A DNA stretch of 35,274 bases. It comes from Clostridiales bacterium (GTDB taxonomy: Bacteria > Bacillota > Clostridia > Christensenellales > Borkfalkiaceae). Positions 1-7,829 of this stretch are shown here, piece after piece. Numbering within the stretch: position 1 is the first letter of the stretch; every line of letters begins with the position of its first letter. Location of the stretch: the NCBI GenBank assembly GCA_015069365.1, contig SVIT01000009.1, forward strand, positions 1 to 35,274, given 5' to 3'. Below the pieces are notes generated by a model. That model saw nothing but the letters and a program-made list of their open reading frames with translations, searched no databases and had not been told where the DNA came from. The translations under genes and the position numbers were made by a program.

Positions 1-590
1 CTACTTCCTCGACGGGTTCTTCGACAATCTCTTCGGTGACCTCTTCGACTACTTCCTCAACGGGTTCTTCGACAATCTCTTCGGTGACCTCTTCGACTAC
101 TTCCTCAACGGGTTCTTCGACAACCTCTTCGATTACTTCCTCGACGGGTTCTTCAACAATCTCCTCGACTACTTCCTCGACGGGTTCTTCGACAATCTCT
201 TCGGTGACCTCTTCGACTACTTCCTCAACGGGTTCTTCGACAATCTCTTCGGTGACCTCTTCGACTACTTCCTCAACGGGTTCTTCGACAACCTCGTCGG
301 TGACCGCCTCGACTACTTCCTCAACGGGTTCTTCAACAACTTCTTCGACTACTTCCTCAACGGGTTCTTCAACAACTTCTTCGACTACTTCCTCGACGGG
401 TTCTTCAACAACCTCTTCGGTGACCTCTTCGACTACTTTCTCAACGGGTTCTTCGACAACCTCTTCGGTGACCTCCTCGACTACTTCCTCGACGGGTTCT
501 TCGACAACTTCTTCGACTACTTCCTCGACGGGTTCTTCAACAACCTCTTCGACTACTTCTTCAATGATTTCCTCAGCAGGTTCTTCAACA
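1..590 (-). repeat. In-frame tandem repeat of 36/48-nt units encoding (EEPVEEVVEEVT/I)n
   Basis: Recurring ttcctcgacgggttcttcgacaa[t/c]ctcttcggtgacctcttcgactac units; the register matches the minus-strand hydrogenase-like CDS. Confidence 0.9.
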
Positions 591-1753
591 ACTTCTTCGG
601 CGACAGTATGCGCAACCTCTTCCGCCACAAATTGTGCGACCTCTTCCGCGATTTCCTCTACAACGTCGTCAAAATCAAAAACGATTTCCTCGATTTCATC
701 ATATTGATCCGCCATACCCGTACGGCAAAGCGCATTCCACTGTTTCAGCAATGCCGCCGCAGAAGAGTTGCAATCCGCGGATCGTGCAGAGCGCGCAAAA
801 TCCAAATATTTCAGCCCAAGCTTACGCAATCTACGGGTCATTTCGTCAGGGCAGTTCACACCAACGCAACCGCCTGCGCATGCAGCCACCTCAACGTAAT
901 CATACGCCGCCCCCGCCTGAATATCAGCGATCAAAGCATCTGCCGCCACCAAGCTGTCAACAACGGCAACTTTCCACTCCGTACCATTATCAACGATGGT
1001 TGCCTCACGGCGATTGCCCACGCCATACAGACCGCTATATTCCAATTTACGCAACGCGTTTTGCGTTTTATCCGTCAGCAAACAACGTACAACCGCTTCT
1101 GCATCGCCACCGCTCGCCGCGCCTATGTACCCACCGCCGCTTGCGCCGCCGAACGGTATAGAAAGGGGCATTTTTTTCAACAGACGGATATTCACACCAG
1201 TCTCCCACAAGAGTTCCGCCAGCTCGTCCACAGTCAAAACAACATCCACACCAAGATCCGCTTTCTTTCCCTCACCCATCTCCAGTGCAATCACACGAAT
1301 CTTTCTGTCGGGATATATTTTTCCGTAATATCTCTTCAACATTTTTGCGCAAACGGTAGTCGCCGTAGGTAACATTTCCGCTGCGATTTCAGGATATTTT
1401 TCTTTTGCATACGCAGTCCAAACAGAGCATTCGGAAGAGAATACGGGCATAGCTCCCCCTTTTCTCTTATTCTCAGAAACAGCCTGCGCGCGCGCCAAAG
1501 TCAACGCGTCTGCCGCAATAGCAGTATCCACGACCGCGTCAGCGCCTAATGCAGTCAACGCCGCCACGAGTTTGCCAATACCGTCCTCACCGCGGTGCAT
1601 ACCTAGCTTTTCCGTGATAGATACGCGTACCGCGGGCGAAATTTGCACCGCCACAAACGTGCGTTCCTTGCTCGCCGTCAACAATTTCCATGTATTTTCA
1701 ATCGCAACGTTTTCCGTTTCTTCTACGATATTATCCAGATATTCACCGACCAT
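1..1753 (-). CDS. [FeFe]-hydrogenase large-subunit H-domain-like protein, C-terminal acidic E/V/P repeat tail; 3' end beyond window (partial)
   Basis: Manual minus-strand translation from ATG at 1753 (SD GGGAGG) stays open to base 1: MVGEYLDNIVEETENVAIENTWKLLTASKERTFVAVQISPAVRVSITEKLG...GKLVAALTALGADAVVDTAIAADALTLARAQ...PVFSSECSVWTAYAKEKYPE...DVVLTVDELAELLWETGVNI...ASGGGYIGAASGGDAEAVVR...VAVVDSLVAADALIADIQAGAAYDYVEVAACAGGCVG. These match HydA motifs VQTAPAVR, FTSCCPGW, DVxLTTRELA, GATGGVMEAAxR and EVMACPGGCxxGGGQP. Confidence 0.85.
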   Translation of the reverse strand, partial: MVGEYLDNIVEETENVAIENTWKLLTASKERTFVAVQISPAVRVSITEKLGMHRGEDGIGKLVAALTALGADAVVDTAIAADALTLARAQAVSENKRKGGAMPVFSSECSVWTAYAKEKYPEIAAEMLPTATTVCAKMLKRYYGKIYPDRKIRVIALEMGEGKKADLGVDVVLTVDELAELLWETGVNIRLLKKMPLSIPFGGASGGGYIGAASGGDAEAVVRCLLTDKTQNALRKLEYSGLYGVGNRREATIVDNGTEWKVAVVDSLVAADALIADIQAGAAYDYVEVAACAGGCVGVNCPDEMTRRLRKLGLKYLDFARSARSADCNSSAAALLKQWNALCRTGMADQYDEIEEIVFDFDDVVEEIAEEVAQFVAEEVAHTVAEEVVEEPAEEIIEEVVEEVVEEPVEEVVEEVVEEPVEEVVEEVTEEVVEEPVEKVVEEVTEEVVEEPVEEVVEEVVEEPVEEVVEEVVEEPVEEVVEAVTDEVVEEPVEEVVEEVTEEIVEEPVEEVVEEVTEEIVEEPVEEVVEEIVEEPVEEVIEEVVEEPVEEVVEEVTEEIVEEPVEEVVEEVTEEIVEEPVEEV

Positions 1754-1975
1754 ATTTTCATCCTCCCTATCCGCAGCTCGCACACACGCGCGTAGCGCGC
1801 AATATATAATATTTTCATGTATTATATCATACTTTCCCATTTTTTTCAAGAGCAAAAACAAAATTTTTTTGCCGATTTAAAGATTTTTTTTGCACTTTAC
1901 GTTATATGCACCAACGGGCATACGTGCCACCACAAAACGACCCACCCATGTACGTGTTGAATGGTTTTAAATATA

Positions 1976-2003
1976 AAAAAAGACAACCGTTCTCAGTTGC
2001 CTT
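1976..2003 (-). terminator. Intrinsic terminator downstream of trmB
   Basis: Minus strand GGCAACTGAGAACGGTTGTC hairpin followed by T7. Confidence 0.6.
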
Positions 2004-2029
2004 TTCTTGCGATATCACAAAAGATATCC

Positions 2030-2716
2030 TCATTTCAAAACCGCTTCGACGCGATGAATGGGCAAGCCTTGTTCCACCCATTTGCTTTCATATTCGGTGA
2101 CGATATTCCAAGACGGATTTCCGTCCTTATGCAGATCATACGTTACGTTCTCCAACGCAAAACCGCACTCCTTGTATTCCTCCAACGAAAATTCAAAGAA
2201 ATCCCTATCATCCGTCTTTTGTAAAATCTTCCCGCCCTTTTTCAGCAGCTTTTTATAAACCTCCAAGAAATTACGGTGAGTCAAACGCTGTGTTGCATAT
2301 CCAAGCTTAGGAAGCGGCGTGGAAAAATTAAGATAAATTCTATCCAAACTACCCTCGGGAATATAGCAGGGCAAACACTCTGCGCGGATATTGAGAAAAC
2401 GGATATTCGTAAGTCCTTGTTTTTTAACCTCTTCCATCGGTGTTAAGATAACATTGCTCATCTTTTCCAACGCCAAATAGTTGACGTTCGGTTCACTTTT
2501 CGACAATTCGATAACAAACCCGCCTTTACCGCAACCAATCTCTAAAGCCACGGGAAAATCATTCCCAAACTCCTTAGAAAAATCAATCAGCGCACGATAA
2601 TTTTCCGCCGCCTCTTTCATGTTCAATATCCCGTTCGCGCCTTTTGCCAAAAGAAGATCGCCGCACGCCTCCATGCGCGCGTCAAAGTTCCGTTTCTTTC
2701 TCATTCGCATCGACAT
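2030..2716 (-). CDS. trmB: tRNA (guanine-N7-)-methyltransferase
   Basis: ALEIGCGKGGFVIELSKSEPNVNYLALEK, IRAECLPCYIPEGSLDRIYLNFSTPLPK, GGKILQKTDDRDFFEF are TrmB-family motifs. Confidence 0.93.
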   Translation of the reverse strand: MSMRMRKKRNFDARMEACGDLLLAKGANGILNMKEAAENYRALIDFSKEFGNDFPVALEIGCGKGGFVIELSKSEPNVNYLALEKMSNVILTPMEEVKKQGLTNIRFLNIRAECLPCYIPEGSLDRIYLNFSTPLPKLGYATQRLTHRNFLEVYKKLLKKGGKILQKTDDRDFFEFSLEEYKECGFALENVTYDLHKDGNPSWNIVTEYESKWVEQGLPIHRVEAVLK

Positions 2717-2736
2717 AAAAACACCTCTAATACCCT

Positions 2737-2757
2737 TTCAACGCATACCTGTCCCCT
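2737..2757 (-). repeat. Oriented motif copy A (GGGGACAGGTATGCGTTGAA)
   Basis: Intergenic, upstream of trmB. Confidence 0.55.
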
Positions 2758-2774
2758 TTCTATGAGGGAATTTA

Positions 2775-3221
2775 TCATTTTGTACCCGTGCTGCCAAACC
2801 CGCCTTCACCGCGCACTGTATCGCTCAACTCATCCACAGTTTCAAACGTCGCTTTCAAGAAAGGTGCAACGACCAACTGCGCAATTCTTTCCATCGGCGC
2901 AACCTTTTGTTCAGTATTCGAATGGTTATGCAGTGCGACCATAACCTCTCCACGATAATCCGCGTCGACCACCCCAACTTTGTTCGCAGGCGCTAAACCG
3001 CGCTTGGACGCCAAACCGCTCCGCGCATAGATAAGCCCCGCATACCCTTCGGGTATCTCCATCGCCAGCCCCGTATGCACCAGTTTCGTTTCCCCTGGCT
3101 GAATGACAATATCCTCGTCTGCAACCGCATACAGATCTGCCCCTGCGGAAAATTCCGATCCATATGTGGGCAATACAGCTCTCTCATCTAATTTCTTTAC
3201 AGCGATCTTCGGCATAACCAT
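2775..3221 (-). CDS. dut: dUTP diphosphatase
   Basis: GADLYA, YARSGLA, GVVDADYRGEVMVALHNHS, RIAQLVV and RGEGGFGSTG: all five trimeric dUTPase motifs. Confidence 0.96.
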   Translation of the reverse strand: MVMPKIAVKKLDERAVLPTYGSEFSAGADLYAVADEDIVIQPGETKLVHTGLAMEIPEGYAGLIYARSGLASKRGLAPANKVGVVDADYRGEVMVALHNHSNTEQKVAPMERIAQLVVAPFLKATFETVDELSDTVRGEGGFGSTGTK

Positions 3222-3313
3222 TCTCCTTTCATATCGTCGTTACTTTGTTATTATAACAAATCCCGACAAAAAACGCAAGGATTTTTATACACAATCCCTT
3301 CCGCCCGCCGAAA

Positions 3314-3793
3314 TTATGCCTTGGACAAATCCAAGAAATAATGATAAAGCGGAGCATACAGTTCCCCAAGATAGGATTTTGCAACCGAATCCGCGACAAA
3401 TGCATTAAAACGCTCTTTTCCATCGGTATATGCCGTCTCGTAATATGCCTTTACGATATTAAAACGTTCGGTATCAGACAGGGCATAATCCACCGTATAC
3501 GGCGCGCCCCCCACGTCTGTTTTCGCTGAGTAGTGCAAATAAAACAATAACCCTTGACGTAGCATTTCCACCTCCTGATTGCATGCTGCGGTCATCTCCG
3601 CCTGCATGAGCTCAAAAATCCCCGACGTAAACATTCCGTTTTTGATCAAATTATCCTTTTCATCTTGCAAATTTTTCGTCAATTTCCCCATCAAACGATT
3701 CTTCTCCAGCTGCGCCTCTTGTACTTTCAAGAGCTGTTCTTCCGACAGCGCGGCAAACTGCTCTGCTGTATAGGCAATAATATCAATTTCCAT
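3314..3793 (-). CDS. Hypothetical helical protein, last gene of the head cassette
   Basis: Open 159-aa frame, same strand, directly after the nozzle-like gene, with an upstream SD (aaaggagtgaaat). Confidence 0.7.
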   Translation of the reverse strand: MEIDIIAYTAEQFAALSEEQLLKVQEAQLEKNRLMGKLTKNLQDEKDNLIKNGMFTSGIFELMQAEMTAACNQEVEMLRQGLLFYLHYSAKTDVGGAPYTVDYALSDTERFNIVKAYYETAYTDGKERFNAFVADSVAKSYLGELYAPLYHYFLDLSKA

Positions 3794-3820
3794 ATTTCAC
3801 TCCTTTTAGACTGCAATGAT

Positions 3821-5206
3821 TCATTCTAATACGCGAAATTTTGCCGTCACGTTTTTGAGTACAGTTTTATCCTCTGGTTCTATAGTCATCGCATACATAC
3901 CCCCTCGCTCCGACAATTTTACTCTTGCCAATCCATCTTGGAAGGTTACCGTTCTTATCACTGTCCTCATACCATTTTGCAGTGTCAAAACAAACGAGCC
4001 TTCTCCCTCAAAGATTAATTCCCGCAGTGTCTTCCTACCCTGGTATTCAAAATCGGTTTCCGCATAGAAATGGTATTTCCTGCCTAAAGTTTCCCCATTT
4101 TCATCCAATTTCCCGATTCTTACCCCTAAAATACGTAACAGTATTCCGTCGTTTCCGTCCCCAGACATTGCTTCGAGATCTTCCAGATACGAACATTCCC
4201 GCCCGTCGCCGCTGATTGCCAAAACGACATCACCTTCAGCCCTTTTCCGATAGCGCATCAACATACCGCCACGCCAAGCAACCGCCTTTTCCTTGCCGGT
4301 TGTTGAAATGGGTGGAATAACGGTATCCTGCAAAATCAACTCTGCCTTTTCTCCATCAAAGCGGTACAAACCCTCTGCTGTCATAAAAAAGATAGCGCTT
4401 TCGCATGCGCCAACTGTACGGAACAGTATTGTCCCCCCAGTATATTCAAGATAAGTAATCTGAAAATTTTTCGGTGTACCAACAATATCTATCCTCGCAA
4501 TCCCACGCTCAAAAAAGACATAGAGCGCGTCTTTAAAGGGTACCATTGCAACAACTTCCCCTCTACCACCCGTAAAGCGAATCATGCCACCGCCATTGAC
4601 AGATTCGGTGAAATTGGTTGGTTCTTCTGGTGCGGAGTATGCCATACAATACGGCTTTACGCCAACAAACAGCCTATTTTTATAAAAACACCCCACACCG
4701 TACTGCGTAGTAAAATTCAACTCCGCACAAGTAAACGTATCGTCTACGAGCATCATCTTCTGTTGTCCAAAAACAGCGACCCACATACGCCCATCTTTTC
4801 CGATAAATGAAAACGGAAACACCTTTAATCCAACTTTCCCCAAAAGGCTATACCCGTTGCTCATATCGTCTTGCGCATACACTATACCGTCACTACGAAC
4901 ATATACTAACCGTTTTCCATACGTGTTCGTCCCCGCTTTATACTTTCGTAACGGTACGATATCCAATAATAAGTTTATCGCAGAATGCGTAAGAGTATTA
5001 TTATCGCCGATCATACTCGCCATCCCCGGCAAAGTCCGTATTGCACCGTCTAAACAGTTACAGTTCAACGATTCTTTCGCACGCAAAAAACCTTTCCCTT
5101 TTCTCGCAACAGAAAATTGCATCGTCACTGTCTTTGTCTTCTCTTTTAACTTCAAGCTTTGTTTCACCATAATCACACCCATCTTCTTGACTTTAATCTC
5201 GTACAT
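3821..5206 (-). CDS. Putative podovirus tail nozzle / packaged-DNA-stabilisation protein (P22 gp10-like), beta-propeller-like
   Basis: 461 aa; repeated beta-rich segments (GKDGRMWVAVFGQQKMMLVDD, FKDALYVFFERGIARIDI, ITYLEYTGGTILFRTVGACESAIFFMTAEGLYRFDG); position after adaptor. An internal start (MVKQ...) is possible. Confidence 0.6.
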   Translation of the reverse strand: MYEIKVKKMGVIMVKQSLKLKEKTKTVTMQFSVARKGKGFLRAKESLNCNCLDGAIRTLPGMASMIGDNNTLTHSAINLLLDIVPLRKYKAGTNTYGKRLVYVRSDGIVYAQDDMSNGYSLLGKVGLKVFPFSFIGKDGRMWVAVFGQQKMMLVDDTFTCAELNFTTQYGVGCFYKNRLFVGVKPYCMAYSAPEEPTNFTESVNGGGMIRFTGGRGEVVAMVPFKDALYVFFERGIARIDIVGTPKNFQITYLEYTGGTILFRTVGACESAIFFMTAEGLYRFDGEKAELILQDTVIPPISTTGKEKAVAWRGGMLMRYRKRAEGDVVLAISGDGRECSYLEDLEAMSGDGNDGILLRILGVRIGKLDENGETLGRKYHFYAETDFEYQGRKTLRELIFEGEGSFVLTLQNGMRTVIRTVTFQDGLARVKLSERGGMYAMTIEPEDKTVLKNVTAKFRVLE

Positions 5207-5724
5207 GGTACCGCTTTACAGGCCGCTTTAATCGCATCTTTATATTTTTTATCCCAGATGGATGCCTCCTCAAACATACCTTCCCCAAGACAGTATTCCG
5301 CCAAAATTCCATATACAAACAATCGCTCGGACACGTGCAACACGTAATCACTCTCCCCACCGATCCCCTTTTCGTTAGGCGTATACGTATAACGCACCGT
5401 TAATTTTCCCACCTCCGTTTTAAGGTATTCGGGAAAAACAGAAAAACGCACGCTCTCCCCTATCTCATTCATGACACGAACAATCCTGACGGGCGCAAGC
5501 TTGAACGCAGCAAACTCCAACCTCCCCGTTTCCGTCTCAAACACGTCCTCAGCATGTAAAGGCAAATAATCTAACGCCAACTCATTTTCCACCAGATTAA
5601 AACAAGCGAGCAGTCTTTCCCCTTCTTTTTGATACGCCTGATCCGTCCCCGCAAAATACAATGTAACCCCCTCTTCAATTCCCAATGCATTTGCCGCAGC
5701 CAATACGATTTCTTTTACTTTCAT
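5173..5724 (-). CDS. Putative head-tail adaptor/connector protein
   Basis: Start at 5724 (MKVKEIVLAAANALG) preferred over the ORF-track start at 5814 because of GAGGAGG SD; position between capsid and nozzle as in P22-like modules. Confidence 0.6.
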   Translation of the reverse strand: MKVKEIVLAAANALGIEEGVTLYFAGTDQAYQKEGERLLACFNLVENELALDYLPLHAEDVFETETGRLEFAAFKLAPVRIVRVMNEIGESVRFSVFPEYLKTEVGKLTVRYTYTPNEKGIGGESDYVLHVSERLFVYGILAEYCLGEGMFEEASIWDKKYKDAIKAACKAVPCTRLKSRRWV

Positions 5725-5750
5725 CTTTCTCCTCCTCTTCACCAATTTTA

Positions 5751-5792
5751 ATAAAAAGAGAACGCCCAAGTCATTCATCTCGTACCTGGGCG
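5751..5792 (-). terminator. Intercistronic hairpin/attenuator after the capsid gene
   Basis: Minus strand CGCCCAGGT-ACGAGATGAATG-ACTTGGGCG then TTCTCTTTTTAT; 9-bp stem with one G-T pair. Confidence 0.6.
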
Positions 5793-5844
5793 CCCCGTTC
5801 CTACTTTTTAACACCGCGCCAAACGATACGCGCCACGCACTTTC

Positions 5845-7014
5845 TTACCTTTCGGTAATACCCGACAGTTTGCCTTGCGCGCAAGGTCTTTCACAGATCA
5901 ATTCCGCATACTTAACAAGCGTCGCCGTATAAACAGGTTTTCCGGCAACCTGCTTTAAGATTTTACCGTCTTCACCTTCCAACCATTGCCAATCACACAG
6001 CTGATGAATCTTGAAGTGGTCGGTATTCAAAAGATACATAGTACCTTCGGGACAGAAACGATCCACGACAATGGGAATACCGTTAAAGCTCAACGCTTTG
6101 AATCCCCCTTCAATCTCCATAGTAGGTAAAACCATATTAGAATCCTTGTAGTATTGCAATAACGCACGTCTTACCCCCCAGGAACAGATAATGAAATTGA
6201 CTTTCGTACCAGAATTCGCCTCAATAACGTCCATGGCCAACTGAATATCACTTTCCTCAATCTGTCCGATCGCATATGCTTCATACGGCAACATTAAGGT
6301 AGACTTTCTATTTGCGCCATAAAGCGTCCCAGTAGAGAAAACTGCCTCCAGCCCAGTCAATTCATTACCGCGCGAGCCTTGTACGTAAATAAGGCTACCG
6401 ATAGGAATAACGCTGGTATCAAGTTCCGGACCGTCAAAAACAATTGTTTTTGTCTTATAGTCAACTGAAAGAATTCGACGGTTTTTCGCAGCTTCAATGG
6501 GCTTATCGTCCGAAGTATAAAAGCTGATCGTCATGCCCTCCGTAAAAGCACATATACTGTCCACAAGCATAAGGTTATCACTCGCAAGCGCAACAACTTT
6601 CCCCACAACACCCTTGCCGTCGCCAAACAACATTCTGCCAAAGTTAAACGAAGCGCTCTCTACCAAAGACTTCATTTCCTCATTGAGAAGATTAACAAAA
6701 GCGCCTTCGTTGTTTGCTGACGCGCGAATCGCCTTATCAGAGATTTCGATCGTGCCGTACAAATTTTTAAGAGGTGCCGTAAACTGAATATACTTATTCG
6801 AACCGGGAATAGGCAAATCCCCCGTTTCCGTACCTGCGCCAAATCCGCCGTTTGCCCCCGTTTTAATTACTTTTTTAACGTCTTTGCCCACAACGTTTGC
6901 GCTGGTACGTTCCAATTTTGCAAGAAAGGGATTTACCTTCAGATTCAACGCGTCCGTAACCGCGTCCAAGTAAAAAGATTTTAATGCATTATCTGCAGTT
7001 TGAAGTGTTACCAT
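5845..7014 (-). CDS. Phage major capsid protein
   Basis: 389 aa; NLYGTIEISDKAIRAS, LIYVQGSRGNELTGLEAVFSTGTLYGANR, IVVDRFCPEGTMYLLNTDHFKIHQL; follows scaffold; SD AGGAG. Confidence 0.85.
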   Translation of the reverse strand: MVTLQTADNALKSFYLDAVTDALNLKVNPFLAKLERTSANVVGKDVKKVIKTGANGGFGAGTETGDLPIPGSNKYIQFTAPLKNLYGTIEISDKAIRASANNEGAFVNLLNEEMKSLVESASFNFGRMLFGDGKGVVGKVVALASDNLMLVDSICAFTEGMTISFYTSDDKPIEAAKNRRILSVDYKTKTIVFDGPELDTSVIPIGSLIYVQGSRGNELTGLEAVFSTGTLYGANRKSTLMLPYEAYAIGQIEESDIQLAMDVIEANSGTKVNFIICSWGVRRALLQYYKDSNMVLPTMEIEGGFKALSFNGIPIVVDRFCPEGTMYLLNTDHFKIHQLCDWQWLEGEDGKILKQVAGKPVYTATLVKYAELICERPCAQGKLSGITER

Positions 7015-7046
7015 ATTTTTCTCCTATTATTTCAAATATTTTTTCG

Positions 7047-7817
7047 TCAACTGTCATATTTCGGCGTCTTAAAATACAGCAACGCCATATCCCCTGCCGC
7101 CGAAATACTGTTTGCTTTCACGGGAGGCGTCGTCAACGTACCTACACCGCCCGTCATCAAAGGTGCGTGCGGTTTCCCGATGGAAGCCAAATACTCCCCG
7201 ATGATCCTCAACCGCACGTCCTCATTGCGCTTCACCTTTTCATAAAGATCGCCCGAGTCCCCCCTTCCGTCCTCGTTCGCCTCGCCACGCGCTGTTTCCA
7301 TTATGAGATTCGGCGTGACCTTTTCTAAGGCAGGCGCTTGCTCCACCGCCATTTTTTCAGAGCTCAACGCATACATGGTGCCACCATTCGCGTTATCCTC
7401 TTCTTTTTTCGGCACTGAAGCTTCAGGCACGTTCTCTTCGTCAACGGGTTCTGTTTCCGACGGTTTTGCTTCCACTCTTTCTTCTGCCGAGTCTTCCTTT
7501 GCAGATAAAAACTCATCAAATCGTTTCGCTTCCGCTCTGCGCGCTTGTGCATTCTTACGAAGCTTTTCTGCCCCCGAATGTCCGTCTTGCCCAAAATTTT
7601 CCGTTAGCTTTTCCAACTCTCTCAGGCGTTGGCTTCTTCTTGTGAATTCCGCCTGCAAAGAACCATATGCCCGAGCAAGGGCGTCCACGTCTTTAAATTT
7701 CCCGAGAACCGATATAGGCTGTTCGGGTGCAGTCTTCTCAAGCTCACCCTGTCGGCTAACCGCCGCGGTTACCTCAGTTCCCTCATTTGTTTCGTAAACG
7801 TTCTCCTCTTTTTCCAT
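7047..7817 (-). CDS. Phage scaffolding-like protein
   Basis: VLGKFKDVDALARAYGSLQAEFTRRSQRLRELE is typical of phage scaffolds; acidic/low-complexity middle; between portal and capsid; SD AAGGAGG. Confidence 0.8.
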   Translation of the reverse strand: MEKEENVYETNEGTEVTAAVSRQGELEKTAPEQPISVLGKFKDVDALARAYGSLQAEFTRRSQRLRELEKLTENFGQDGHSGAEKLRKNAQARRAEAKRFDEFLSAKEDSAEERVEAKPSETEPVDEENVPEASVPKKEEDNANGGTMYALSSEKMAVEQAPALEKVTPNLIMETARGEANEDGRGDSGDLYEKVKRNEDVRLRIIGEYLASIGKPHAPLMTGGVGTLTTPPVKANSISAAGDMALLYFKTPKYDS

Positions 7818-7829
7818 ATCTTCCTCCTT

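Noticed and set aside
1-590. CRISPR or VNTR in non-coding DNA
   Set aside because: Repeat units are in-frame codons (multiples of 12 nt) of a confidently identified protein.
36-707. 223-aa Ser/Thr-repeat ORF on + strand
   Set aside because: Antisense shadow of the Glu/Val/Pro repeat in the minus-strand hydrogenase-like CDS, which has SD, motifs and an open frame; initiated at GTG without convincing SD.
608-1372. Overlapping + strand ORFs (608-1372, 634-1161, 996-1328)
   Set aside because: Antisense to the hydrogenase-like gene; low-complexity/Arg-rich with no recognisable domain.
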